A stretch of 33,251 bases of DNA from Acidobacteriota bacterium (GCA_035471785.1 DATIPQ010000137.1:1-33251); one strand, 5' to 3'. Shown: positions 23,959 through 32,362, counted from the stretch's first letter. Notes: generated from the letters alone by a model not told the origin. Made by a program: numbers and translations.

Positions 23959-24960
23959 ATGAGTGGGGACGACTTAAAAGGAATTCAAGATCCCTTGTTC
24001 GCCAGGGTCAATCGCCCCGAACGCGGCGGCAAGAATAAAGCCCGCGCCAAGGGCGGCGATTCCGGGAACGGCCCTTCAAGCCCCAGCGGCGGCGGGGGCA
24101 ACCACGGCGGGGGCTCCAACGCCACCAAGTATGTGCTCATTGCCGTGGCCGTAATCCTGCTCGGCGGCCTCGGATACTACATCTACTACTCTCAGCAGCA
24201 GCTCGATCTTCTGCACCAGAACCTGAGCACCAGTCAGCAGCAGTTGGCCGAGGTCAGCGAGGACTTGGTCCAGTCGAAGGAGACTATCGGAACTCTGCAG
24301 GAGGGGCTCTCGGAAAGCGAGAAAAAGATCCAGAGCCAGCGCCGCGAGTTGGGTCAAGCCAGATCCAAGGTCGACACCCTTGAGAAAAAGGCCGACGAGT
24401 TGACCAACGAGCAGCAGCAGCAACAACGCGATCTGCAGGCCATCAATCTTCAAAAGGCCGACAAGTCCGAAGTGGAGGAGCTGGAGAATCAGACCAGCGA
24501 AATCCGCAAGGACGTCGGCGATGCTCAAAACAAGATCGGCGAACTGCGCGAGGTCACCGGCCGCAACCGCGCCGACCTTGAGAACACCCGCGCCGACTTG
24601 ACCCGCGTCTCTCAACGGGCCGAAGCCACCGCCGGCGACTTGAGCGCCTTCAAGGACACCTTCGCCCGCGACATCTACGACTTCGAGTTGGAGAAAAAGG
24701 GCGCGGTCATGAAGATCGTCGATGTGGCGCTGGATCTGAAGAATACCGATTTCGACGACCAGCACTACAAGATCGAGATTCAAGTCGACGGACGGCGGAT
24801 CCAGAGAAAAGAGGTGCCCGTCAACGTGCCCATCGAGTTCTACGTCAAGGGCTACGACAAGCCTTATGAGCTGATCGTGACCAAGGTTGGACGCGGATTC
24901 GTGGTGGGCCAGTTGTCGGTGCCCAAGCAGCGCGACACCAGCGCTCAGGTATCCGGCTAG
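23959..24960 (+). CDS. Membrane-anchored coiled-coil protein
   Basis: A 333-aa protein of unknown function. It has a Gly/Ser/Lys-rich cytoplasmic N terminus (1-55), one membrane helix at about 57-77, a long heptad-like coiled coil rich in Gln, Glu and Lys (80-235), and a C-terminal beta-rich domain (238-325) containing a VDVALDLKNTDF strand and a YELIVTKVGRGFVVGQL strand pair. The topology suggests that the coiled coil and beta domain face the periplasm. Such a shape suits a spacer or adaptor rather than an enzyme. GGAGGG lies 9 nt before the ATG, a strong site. It is monocistronic, closed by its own terminator. Confidence 0.82.
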   Translation: MSGDDLKGIQDPLFARVNRPERGGKNKARAKGGDSGNGPSSPSGGGGNHGGGSNATKYVLIAVAVILLGGLGYYIYYSQQQLDLLHQNLSTSQQQLAEVSEDLVQSKETIGTLQEGLSESEKKIQSQRRELGQARSKVDTLEKKADELTNEQQQQQRDLQAINLQKADKSEVEELENQTSEIRKDVGDAQNKIGELREVTGRNRADLENTRADLTRVSQRAEATAGDLSAFKDTFARDIYDFELEKKGAVMKIVDVALDLKNTDFDDQHYKIEIQVDGRRIQRKEVPVNVPIEFYVKGYDKPYELIVTKVGRGFVVGQLSVPKQRDTSAQVSG

Positions 24961-24995
24961 GTCCGATCGGCCGCGGCGCCAGCCGCCATTTTCCC

Positions 24996-25022
24996 AAGCC
25001 CGCCCGTTGCGGCGGGCTTTTT
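24996..25022 (+). terminator. Rho-independent terminator of the coiled-coil gene
   Basis: Perfect 9-bp arms AAGCCCGCC (24996-25004) and GGCGGGCTT (25011-25019) with a 6-nt loop, followed by a T tract that runs into the right arm. It begins 35 nt past the stop codon. On the opposite strand the hairpin also lies just past the convergent LanC-like gene but lacks a T run there. Confidence 0.88.
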
Positions 25023-25041
25023 CGTGTCCGCAGGACGCTGA

Positions 25042-26379
25042 CTAAAAGGGATTGTCGGGCAGGACGATGCCGCGCTCGAGGCCGCTTTGCTGGCGGTGCA
25101 GGTTGAAGAGCATCAGCCCGATGCCGGAGGCACCCTGCATGTAGCCGGTCTGAGCCTGCAACAGTTCGGGACGGACGCGGTGCTCAGCTTGCACCCAGCG
25201 GGCTTGACCGTCCTTCACAGTGGCTTTCTCCAACAGGGCGTCGGCCATGAGCCGGGCGAAGGAAAGATCTTCGGCGCGTCCGGCGGCCTGGTGGAGGTTG
25301 AGGAAGAACTGGGCCACTCCCGCCGCCCCGCAGCACTGGCTGACGTTGTTCCAGTAGCCGGGCGTCTGCTTCTCGGGAATCCCGCTTTCGCGAACGCCGC
25401 GGGCCAGGCGACGTACCCACTCCATCCATTCCGCCTCGCCGCTAACCTGGTGCAGAAGGTAGAAGAGCCGGGCCGTCCCCGCCGGGCCATGGCACCAACT
25501 GAGGTAAAAAAGTTCTTCGCCTTCCGGTTCGTGGTGAAAGATGAGGCAGGCCTCACCGTTGCCGAATGTCCTGGCTACGGCTTGCAGATAGCGGGCTCCT
25601 TCGATGGCCCCTTGAAGAAACTCCCTCTGTCCGGTGTCTTTGTAGAGCATGGCCAGGAAGTAGGCGATGCCCGCGGTACCGTGGGAGAAATTGGGCATGA
25701 GCCGCGGAAAATCCTCTCTCATGGCCCATTTCTGTCCGCCCTGGTCGGGCCTTGCCAACTCCAAAAGGCGCTCCCCGGCCTGGGCGGCCAGCCGGCGGGC
25801 CGAGGGCGATTGCAGTTCGCGGGCCGCATGGAGCAGGAAAAGCCCGGTGCCGGCGCTGCCGCTGATGATATCCGTCGAAGGTCCCCAATCAACGCCCTTG
25901 CCGACGTTGCGGGCCGACTCCTCCAGAAGCGACAAGACCAGGCGGGCGCCTTCCAGGTATTTCTCCTCGCCGCTGACGCGGTAGGTTTCCAGGAGAACGA
26001 ATCCGACTCCGGAAATGCCCGTGTAGAGCCCGGCCTGCACATCCTGGGGGCGGCTTGGAAGCGTAGCCATCAGGTAGTCGGCGCCGCTCAAGGCGATCTC
26101 GCGCGATTCCCGCTCGCCCGTCAATTGATAGCGTTCCAGAAAGTAGAGCACCACCCCGCTGCTTCCCGAATAGAGGTTGGTGGCGCTGCGCTTGGGGTCG
26201 GCGGGATCGATCATCCACAAGCTGCCGTGCTCGCTGGCAATCCGATTCGCCTTGAGCCAATCTCCCGCCTGCAGAGCTGACTTCAAATAAGGCGAATCCT
26301 GGGCCGTCCCATGGAAGCCCGCGAGGAATGAGTGGAGGGTCAGGGAGAAAATGAGCGGCCAGGATGAGGCTCTAAACAT
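25042..26379 (-). CDS. LanC-like protein with N-terminal signal peptide and CCG zinc motif
   Basis: The LanC fold is an alpha/alpha toroid whose zinc activates cysteine thiols for addition to dehydroamino acids in lanthipeptides, or, in eukaryotic LANCL proteins, for glutathione addition. The 445-aa sequence has seven glycine-rich repeats of the SGxxG type (near 71, 121, 173, 233, 297, 351 and 416). The zinc ligands are C296 in WCHG, C349 and C350 in QCCG; the usual third ligand is His in a CHG motif. A basic and then hydrophobic start (MFRASSWPLIFSLTLHSFLAG) looks like a secretion signal, which is unexpected for a LanC enzyme. No precursor peptide, dehydratase or exporter gene is nearby, so lanthipeptide synthesis is not supported. 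It lies 53 nt downstream of glpX and may share its transcript. Confidence 0.85.
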   Translation of the reverse strand: MFRASSWPLIFSLTLHSFLAGFHGTAQDSPYLKSALQAGDWLKANRIASEHGSLWMIDPADPKRSATNLYSGSSGVVLYFLERYQLTGERESREIALSGADYLMATLPSRPQDVQAGLYTGISGVGFVLLETYRVSGEEKYLEGARLVLSLLEESARNVGKGVDWGPSTDIISGSAGTGLFLLHAARELQSPSARRLAAQAGERLLELARPDQGGQKWAMREDFPRLMPNFSHGTAGIAYFLAMLYKDTGQREFLQGAIEGARYLQAVARTFGNGEACLIFHHEPEGEELFYLSWCHGPAGTARLFYLLHQVSGEAEWMEWVRRLARGVRESGIPEKQTPGYWNNVSQCCGAAGVAQFFLNLHQAAGRAEDLSFARLMADALLEKATVKDGQARWVQAEHRVRPELLQAQTGYMQGASGIGLMLFNLHRQQSGLERGIVLPDNPF

Positions 26380-26432
26380 CGGACAAGCTTAGCACCGCGG
26401 CCGACCCCGAGTCGATGAGCAGGCGGCCGGCA

Positions 26433-27467
26433 TCAGGGCTCGTAGTCGATGGCGCTGTACTTCATCAGCTTTTCGAAGCGATGATGCGATTCGATGTAGC
26501 GCACGGTCCCTGAACGGCCCCGCAGCACCAGCGAGTGGGTGGAGGCGCCGCGTCCCGTGTAGCGGACGCCGCGCAGAAAGGTGCCGCCCGAGATTCCCGT
26601 GGCCGCGAAGAACGTATCGTCGCTGGCGACCAGCTTCTCGACGTTGAGGATTTGCTTGAGATCGATTCCGGACTCGCGCAACCGGTTGCGCTCTTGGTCG
26701 CTCTGGGGGTCGAGGCGGGCCAGCATCTCTCCGCCTGTTGAACGAATGGCGCAGGCCGAGAGCACGCCCTCGGGCGTGCCGCCGGTTCCCATCATCATGT
26801 CGACCTCGGACGATTGATCGACCGCCATCAGCGAGCCGGCCACATCGCCGTCGGTGTGCAGCTGGATGCTGGCCCCCGCCTGGCGGATCTGGCCGATCAG
26901 TCCTTTATGGCGCGGCTTGTCGAGCACGAAAACCACCAGATCGGCCACGTCCTTGCCCAGCGCCTGGGCGGTGCGGGACAAATTCTCCTGCACCGGCGCG
27001 TCCAAATCGACCACATGGCGCGCTTGAGACGGAACCACCAGCTTCTGCATGTAGTAGCTGGGCCCGGGATCATACATCGTGCCTTTGGGCGAGAGTCCGA
27101 CCACGGCGATGGCGTTGGGACGCCCCAATGCCAGCAGGTTGGTCCCTTCCACCGGGTCGACCGCGACGTCCACCGCCGGCCCTTTACCGTTTCCCACTTC
27201 TTCGCCGTTGAAGAGCATGGGCGCCTGGTCTTTCTCACCCTCGCCGATAACGATTCGTCCCTCGATACCGACCGTCCTGAAGAAGAGGCGCATGGCTTCT
27301 ACGGCGGCTCGGTCCCCGGACTTCTTTTCTCCCTTGCCCAGCCAGCGCCCCGAAGATAGCGCCGCCGCCTCGGTAACTCTGACCAGGTCGAGCGCCAGAT
27401 TCCGGTCGGGCGCCTGGCGGCGGCGTTGCTGATTGGTCGGTTGACTCCGTTCTTGATCGCTCACCAT
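26433..27467 (-). CDS. glpX: Class II fructose-1,6-bisphosphatase GlpX
   Basis: Hydrolyses fructose-1,6-bisphosphate to fructose-6-phosphate in gluconeogenesis; a Mg/Mn enzyme of the lithium-sensitive phosphatase superfamily. The 344-aa protein carries the metal-binding IGEGEKD segment (E76, E78), DPVEGTN with D104 and E107, and the GTGGTPEGVL block of the class. The start ATG at 27467 has an ideal AGGAGG only 2 nt upstream; a GTG at 27464 immediately after it has better spacing of 5 nt and may be the true start, shortening the protein by one residue. A first 16 or so residues rich in Gln, Asn and Arg precede the conserved domain. Confidence 0.95.
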   Translation of the reverse strand: MVSDQERSQPTNQQRRRQAPDRNLALDLVRVTEAAALSSGRWLGKGEKKSGDRAAVEAMRLFFRTVGIEGRIVIGEGEKDQAPMLFNGEEVGNGKGPAVDVAVDPVEGTNLLALGRPNAIAVVGLSPKGTMYDPGPSYYMQKLVVPSQARHVVDLDAPVQENLSRTAQALGKDVADLVVFVLDKPRHKGLIGQIRQAGASIQLHTDGDVAGSLMAVDQSSEVDMMMGTGGTPEGVLSACAIRSTGGEMLARLDPQSDQERNRLRESGIDLKQILNVEKLVASDDTFFAATGISGGTFLRGVRYTGRGASTHSLVLRGRSGTVRYIESHHRFEKLMKYSAIDYEP

Positions 27468-27487
27468 TTCCTCCTTCGACAGGCACC

Positions 27488-27516
27488 ATTGTAGGCCGCC
27501 GGGGCGGAGAGGCCAA
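27488..27516 (-). promoter_or_regulatory. Promoter of glpX
   Basis: On the minus strand TTGGCC (27516-27511, 4 of 6) and TACAAT (27493-27488, 5 of 6) are separated by exactly 17 nt. Initiation near 27481 would leave a leader of about 14 nt holding the AAGGAGG ribosome binding site. The same transcript could continue into the LanC-like gene. Confidence 0.55.
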
Positions 27517-27618
27517 CATTGGTCATGGCAGAGGACTGCATTCTCGGCAGCGCCATATTTCGAACGCACTCCGCAACTGGTGATCAGGCTCACAATCCGA
27601 AATCGGCGCGCGCACGAT

Positions 27619-29421
27619 ATGAAAATCATGAAGTGCGTGAGGCCCCGTTATTCGGTCATTTGGACGCTTGTCTTGCTCGGCCTTGCGGGGAGTGTCGGGG
27701 CGGCCCGGGAACTGGGACGCGACCTTCCCCGCGACTTTGAATGGGTCGAGCAACTCACTGTTGAACCCCAGTCGGTCGACCAGCGCCGATCTGAGCCCCA
27801 AGACTCGTTTCAGGTCCGTATGACGGCCTGGGGCCATGATTTCGAGATGCTGCTGCGGCCGGCCGATCTGTTTGCCGACCGGGCCCGCAACGTCTGGGTC
27901 CATGCGGACGGAACGTTGCGCCAGGAGACTCCCGAAGCCATCTTTTTGAGCGGGAAGCTGCGCGACGACCCCCGCTCCCAGGTTCGCTTCAGCCTGTTGG
28001 GAGAAGAACTCGAAGGCATCCTCCTGACGTCAGACGAGGCCTACATGCTGGAGCCGGCAAACCGCTTCTTCGCGGGCGTAGGGCCGGGACCCCTGGTGGT
28101 TTACCGGCTCAGCGACGTAGACATCGACTGGCTGGCTTCCCAGTGCGCTCTAGACCCCGCATCGTACAACTCGCTGGAAAACGACACGCTGGAAACTGAG
28201 CCGCCTCGGGGAGGGGCTGCGGCCAGAAGCTTGTTGGACGAGATTCGCTCGCTGGAGGTGAGCGGAGGCGACAGGGAAGTGGAGATCAGGCTGGTGGCAG
28301 ATTCGTTTTACTACGGTCGCCACAGATCGGCCACGGCCAGCCGTGTCCAGAGCATCATTCACCAAATCAACGCCATCTACGAACGTGAAACGGGTTTGAG
28401 CTTCCGCATCACCGAGACCCGGGTCTGGACCAGCCGCTCCCAGGATGGCGTCAGCGCCACCACGGACGCCGATGAGCTGATCGACGAGTTCAGTTCGCCA
28501 GATCAGGTCTCGGGCAACGATCTGGCCCACCTCTTCACCGGACGTCAGCTCAACGGCCCCGTCGGCATCGCCCGCATCGGCGGCATCTGCAACACGACCC
28601 ATGCCACCGCCATCTCTCAGGACCTCTCCAGCACCGCCCACCGCATCGTCTTGGCCGCCCACGAAATCGGCCACAACCTGGGAGCCCGCCACGACGGAAC
28701 GGGAAGCTGCCAGGACGCGCCATCGGGCTTCATCATGTGGCCCATCGTGGACGCTTCCGCCAGGGGATTCTCGGATTGCAGCCTGGGATCCATCTCGCGG
28801 CGCCTGGAGCGGGCCCAGTGCATAGCCCCCGAGGACAGCGAGCCGCTGCCCGCCCCGCAAATGTTGGCCCCCGGAGGCGAGGTGACGGACAGCGCTCCTC
28901 TCTTCGCCTGGCAGCCGGTGCAAGGCTCCGAGTCCTACCGCCTCGAAGTCTACGACGAAACCATGGCTCACCTGGTGGTGGACGCCGACACCGGCGGCGA
29001 ATCCTTCCGCCCCTCCGATCCGCTGGCCCGCCGCCACAATTACCGTTGGCGAATCAGCGCCGCCGGTTCGGAGGGTTCGGGCCAATGGAGCCTGTGGCAG
29101 GACTTCAGCATCCTGCCGCTGGCTGCTCCCCATGTCGTCGCTCCTCAGGGCGTCATCGGCACAGATCAGCCGCAGTTTTCCTGGCAGGCTTCCCAGGGAG
29201 CGATCTCCTACCTGCTCGAGATCATCAACGAGGACACCGACGAGTACTCCGCCGTAGCAACCAAAGACCTCGAGTTTCAGCCTTCCTCAAGTCTCGAGGG
29301 CACCCGTTTTCGTTGGCGGGTCAGCGCCCTGGACGAACAAGGAACGCCTTCTCCCAGTACCTGGTTGAGTTTTGTCTACCGGCCTTCGCGTGTCCCCTCC
29401 GGGCCACGAATCCGGCCATAG
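27619..29421 (+). CDS. Secreted reprolysin-like zinc metallopeptidase with two FN3-like domains
   Basis: A metzincin endopeptidase of the M12 (adamalysin/reprolysin) type. The 600-aa product has an N-terminal signal (hydrophobic core IWTLVLLGLAG, cut near VGA). A propeptide-like region of about 190 residues follows. The catalytic domain (about 215-400) holds the zinc motif HEIGHNLGARHD at 348-359 and the methionine turn FIMWP nearly 30 residues later. Two C-terminal repeats of about 95 residues (from about 415 and 510) have fibronectin-III-like strands with paired W/F-x-W cores. No sortase, PEP-CTERM or type IX sorting signal is visible at the end. The ATG at 27619 or 27628 starts the signal peptide; no strong Shine-Dalgarno is present. 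Bacterial M12 proteases usually digest extracellular protein. Confidence 0.88.
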   Translation: MKIMKCVRPRYSVIWTLVLLGLAGSVGAARELGRDLPRDFEWVEQLTVEPQSVDQRRSEPQDSFQVRMTAWGHDFEMLLRPADLFADRARNVWVHADGTLRQETPEAIFLSGKLRDDPRSQVRFSLLGEELEGILLTSDEAYMLEPANRFFAGVGPGPLVVYRLSDVDIDWLASQCALDPASYNSLENDTLETEPPRGGAAARSLLDEIRSLEVSGGDREVEIRLVADSFYYGRHRSATASRVQSIIHQINAIYERETGLSFRITETRVWTSRSQDGVSATTDADELIDEFSSPDQVSGNDLAHLFTGRQLNGPVGIARIGGICNTTHATAISQDLSSTAHRIVLAAHEIGHNLGARHDGTGSCQDAPSGFIMWPIVDASARGFSDCSLGSISRRLERAQCIAPEDSEPLPAPQMLAPGGEVTDSAPLFAWQPVQGSESYRLEVYDETMAHLVVDADTGGESFRPSDPLARRHNYRWRISAAGSEGSGQWSLWQDFSILPLAAPHVVAPQGVIGTDQPQFSWQASQGAISYLLEIINEDTDEYSAVATKDLEFQPSSSLEGTRFRWRVSALDEQGTPSPSTWLSFVYRPSRVPSGPRIRP

Positions 29422-29533
29422 GCAAGGGATATGGACGTCAAATGGATTTCGACATGAGATAAAAATAAAACCCGGAGAGGAGTAATCAAGTAGGTACCAT
29501 CGCCATGAACGTCCGCATTGCCTCAGAAAAACC

Positions 29534-30478
29534 ATGAGCTATCCGCTTCCCCAACAGGTCGAAAGCGAGAGAGCGCCCAGCCGTCCGCCTTCAACAGGCG
29601 AGCAGGTGCGGGTGCTGATCGTGGACGACGAAGAGCACATCTGCGAACTGCTGCAGGAAGCCATGGAGAGCTGGGGTTTTCAGACCCAGGTCTTGAGTTC
29701 GCCCTTGCAATTGGAAGACCTCCTGCATCGGTCAGATCCCTTCGATCTGGTCATGCTCGATCTCTGCATGCCAGGGGTGTCGGGTCTGGAGTTGATTCCA
29801 GTCATCCGCGAGCACAGTCCGCGCAGCAAGATCCTGGTCGTGACCGGGATGGCCAACAAGGACAGCGTCGTGCACGTCCTGCGGGAAGGCGCTTTCGACT
29901 TCATCGAGAAACCTTTCAGCTTCGAATTTCTCAGACACAGGGTCGAGCAAGCCCTGGACGCCATGCGCAGCGAGAAGCAGCGCCGGCGGTCCCTGCGGGA
30001 ACTGAGGCAAAGCCGGGAGAGCCTCTTCCGCAAGACCCAGCAATTGAGAAGAGCCAACCAGGAACTGCAAGACGCCAATACGGCCCTTTCCGTTCTGGCC
30101 CACAACATCGAGAAATCGCGGGAAGAGTCGGAGCAGCGGATCGTCAACCGCTTGCGGCACCTGACCCAGCCCGTGCGCGAATGGCTGGAGACCAAGCAAG
30201 GGCTGAAAGGCGTGGCCGCCGAGTTTGCCGCTCTGCTCGATTATGTGGATGACCTGGCCAAGGGCGGCGGCGACGATCTCGATATCAGTTCCGCCCTCTC
30301 CCAGACCGAATACCGCGTCGCCACCATGGTCCGCAAGGGCCTCACCAGCAAAGAGGTGGCCAACCACCTCGGCGTCTCGGTGGATACCGTCAAGACCCAC
30401 CGCCGCAACATCCGCCGAAAGCTCGACCTGGCCGGCACCGGCAGCAACCTGCAAACCTACCTGCAACAGAAGCTCTAA
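29534..30478 (+). CDS. Response regulator: receiver, coiled coil and LuxR-type HTH
   Basis: A 314-aa DNA-binding response regulator. The receiver domain (about 25-140) has the acidic pair D31/D32, phospho-acceptor D76, T104 and K126. A long charged coiled coil (about 145-205) leads into a linker of the kind often found before LuxR/GerE domains in multidomain sensor-regulators, then a helix-turn-helix (about 250-312) with the TSKEVANHLGVSVDTVKTHR motif. Full receiver chemistry is intact, so it should be phosphorylated by a histidine kinase, but none is encoded in the window. The coiled coil suggests dimerisation. It sits between the metallopeptidase gene and a group of secreted-protein genes that it might regulate. 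Confidence 0.9.
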   Translation: MSYPLPQQVESERAPSRPPSTGEQVRVLIVDDEEHICELLQEAMESWGFQTQVLSSPLQLEDLLHRSDPFDLVMLDLCMPGVSGLELIPVIREHSPRSKILVVTGMANKDSVVHVLREGAFDFIEKPFSFEFLRHRVEQALDAMRSEKQRRRSLRELRQSRESLFRKTQQLRRANQELQDANTALSVLAHNIEKSREESEQRIVNRLRHLTQPVREWLETKQGLKGVAAEFAALLDYVDDLAKGGGDDLDISSALSQTEYRVATMVRKGLTSKEVANHLGVSVDTVKTHRRNIRRKLDLAGTGSNLQTYLQQKL

Positions 30479-30814
30479 TTCTTCATTCCCGACTTTACAT
30501 CCGAGAAGAAAGCTGGTATGCTTCATTCCTCACTGGCATCGCCCCCTGACTCTTGAAAAGAGTGGGTAGAGGGTGTACTCATTCCCTACTCCCTCGAATC
30601 TACCTTGCGATTTCCCCCTGACTCGTTTAAATTGGGGACAGCCAAGGTTCGACAAGCTTGGTGAAAATGTAGGAATGCAATCGCCGTTACCTACATCAGG
30701 CTTGCGCTTGCAGAGAGGAACTCCAAAGAGTCGAGGGCGCCTGCCGCCGGTGCTCCCGCTCTCTAATTAACGAAGTAAGGATACGGCGGCTAGTTACTCA
30801 TTGGGGATGTAATG
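30479..30814. promoter_or_regulatory. 336-nt non-coding region with repeated CCCCCTGACTC and a palindrome
   Basis: This gap between the response regulator and the first secreted-protein gene holds no convincing gene. An 11-bp sequence CCCCCTGACTC occurs twice in direct orientation, at 30542-30552 and 30614-30624, 72 nt apart. The first copy overlaps a perfect palindrome with arms ACTCTT (30549-30554) and AAGAGT (30558-30563). The region is more AT-rich than its surroundings. Operator function is a guess, but the length and repeats suit a regulated promoter. I find no clear -35/-10 pair or terminator. Confidence 0.35.
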
Positions 30815-31495
30815 ATGAAGACAAAACTCGGGATTTTTCTGCTCTGGGCGGCCATGCTGACCCTTGGGTCGGTCACCGAGGCCACCGCTCAGGCCGGCCT
30901 CATCGGCAAGGCTGGAGCGAGCAACGCAGTAACCATGTTCCAGGACTCGGCAACGCCGGATCAGCGTGCCATTCACGCCGTTTTCTTGGCCTCTGTTCCT
31001 TCCGCCAGCCTGGACTCGGCCCTTTCCTTCACCAACACCTTGGCGGGCCCTCCGGGAATCCAGGAAGTCTTCGACGGGGCCTTCGCTGACTTAGAAGGCA
31101 CGTTGGAATTCTACCTGTGGGACGAATTCGGGCACATGATCGTCTATGAAACCCTTCCGGATTCGCCGGGTGTCGGGCTGACCATGGACGGCACGCTGAC
31201 GCCGGGCCTCACCTACCGCGTCCTGCTCAGCGAGATTCTGGCAGCCGCCGACTACGAGCAGCACGCCATCGACTTCAACCATACCACCGACTTTTTGGGC
31301 TATGGCTGGGTTGTGGCCAACTTCGACGGCGTCCAAGGAACGGCCAACGTAACCGACTTTTCGACCTTCACACAGGCCACCGTCATGCAGCCCGACGTCG
31401 GGACCACGTTCTTCGACTTCGACGCCAATGCCGGTGTTCCTTTGATCGATCCGCCCGACGAGCCGGACGATCCGATGCCGCCCAGCAACAACTAG
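30815..31495 (+). CDS. Secreted hypothetical protein
   Basis: A 226-aa exported protein with a signal peptide (hydrophobic core LGIFLLWAAMLTL, cut near ATAQA). The mature part is acidic and beta-rich. One stretch (about 70-140) reads like an Ig-like strand series (TLEFYLWDEFGHMIVY ... GLTYRVLLSEIL), and another (about 160-190) contains FLGYGWVVANFDGVQGTANVTDF. That last pattern resembles a segment I associate with large secreted proteins of soil bacteria, but I cannot name the family. The C terminus is Pro/Asp-rich and has no sorting motif. ATG at 30815 is preferred to 30812 because GGGGA is then 7 nt upstream. It lies 54 nt before the next secreted-protein gene. Confidence 0.7.
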   Translation: MKTKLGIFLLWAAMLTLGSVTEATAQAGLIGKAGASNAVTMFQDSATPDQRAIHAVFLASVPSASLDSALSFTNTLAGPPGIQEVFDGAFADLEGTLEFYLWDEFGHMIVYETLPDSPGVGLTMDGTLTPGLTYRVLLSEILAAADYEQHAIDFNHTTDFLGYGWVVANFDGVQGTANVTDFSTFTQATVMQPDVGTTFFDFDANAGVPLIDPPDEPDDPMPPSNN

Positions 31496-31507
31496 CATTC
31501 GTCGCGC

Positions 31508-31530
31508 CTCTCGGGCACTACGAACGAGAG
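31508..31530. other. Small hairpin between two secreted-protein genes
   Basis: Perfect 6-bp arms CTCTCG (31508-31513) and CGAGAG (31525-31530), extendable by GCG/CGC across a one-base bulge. It lies 12 nt after a stop codon and 19 nt before the next start. No T run follows, so it could attenuate or protect the message rather than terminate it. Confidence 0.3.
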
Positions 31531-31549
31531 CGCCACGCCGAGGTTGGAA

Positions 31550-32362
31550 ATGATTGTCGCTATCAGCTTGCTCAGCGCGCTTCTCCTGCAGCCGGCTACT
31601 GCCCAAAGCAGTGACGCCGAATTGGAGAAGGCAGTCCAGAGTTATTGGGACCATCTGCTGCGGGGCGAAAAGATCCAGGCCCTGGCCTGGGTCGCCCCCC
31701 AGAATCAGGCCAATTTCCTGGCCCGCCACGAACCGCCTTTTCGCTCCTGGAGCCTGAAGGCCGTGGAGAGCAGCGAAGGACGCGCCACCGTCACCGTCGT
31801 AGTCAAACGCCTCATCCAAGACGGCTTCTACGATTGGAAGGTGCGCGAGGAATGGGCTGTGAGCGACGAGGGTTGGCGGGTGCTGGTTGCCGATCAGGGA
31901 GGGGCGCGCAAAAAACTATGGCAGATGCGTCGGCCGGTTGAACCGGTTGAAGGTGTCTTGGACCTGCGACCGACGGCAATACGCATGCACTTTTTCAGCG
32001 GAAGCCAAAGCGCCACCCTTTGGGTGTGCAACGGGCTGCCGGATGCTGTTGAGGTAACCGGTCTGGAATACGACCGGGAACGCTTTGAGTTGGAGGAGTC
32101 CACTCGCCAGATCAGCGCCATGTCGGCAGCCGGTTTTACACTGCGCTACCGAGGCGATGAGACGGCCAAGTGGCTCAAATCGGAACTGACCTTGAAGGTC
32201 AGGGCAAGGGATGGGGAGGAGTCGGTTTTCACCGTCCCCGTCACATACAACGTCGTCAGCCCAGCGGCCCGGGCGCTCTTAGGATTGAGCCGTTCCGAGG
32301 CCGACCAATTAAAGAAAAAAGACAAAGTTACGGCGAGACGGGCCATACCGCCCGGTCGCTGA
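31550..32362 (+). CDS. Exported hypothetical protein with Ig-like C-terminal domain
   Basis: A 270-aa protein of unknown function. A short signal peptide (IVAISLLSALLLQPATA) is followed by an N-terminal domain (about 20-115) that reads like a SnoaL/NTF2-like fold: a helix around ELEKAVQSYWDHLLRGEK, then strands ending in WRVLVAD. Residues 125-235 look like an Ig-type beta-sandwich of the DUF1573/ASH kind (RPTAIRMHFFSGSQSATLWVCNG ... TLRYRGDE). The C terminus is Lys/Arg-rich. Both domain calls are from pattern, not certainty. Start: ATG at 31550; an in-frame TTG at 31544 is less likely. Confidence 0.68.
   Translation: MIVAISLLSALLLQPATAQSSDAELEKAVQSYWDHLLRGEKIQALAWVAPQNQANFLARHEPPFRSWSLKAVESSEGRATVTVVVKRLIQDGFYDWKVREEWAVSDEGWRVLVADQGGARKKLWQMRRPVEPVEGVLDLRPTAIRMHFFSGSQSATLWVCNGLPDAVEVTGLEYDRERFELEESTRQISAMSAAGFTLRYRGDETAKWLKSELTLKVRARDGEESVFTVPVTYNVVSPAARALLGLSRSEADQLKKKDKVTARRAIPPGR

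Noticed and set aside
25042-26379. A lanthipeptide biosynthetic cluster around the LanC-like gene
   Set aside because: No precursor peptide, LanB/LanM dehydratase, protease or exporter is within the window, and the neighbour is glpX.
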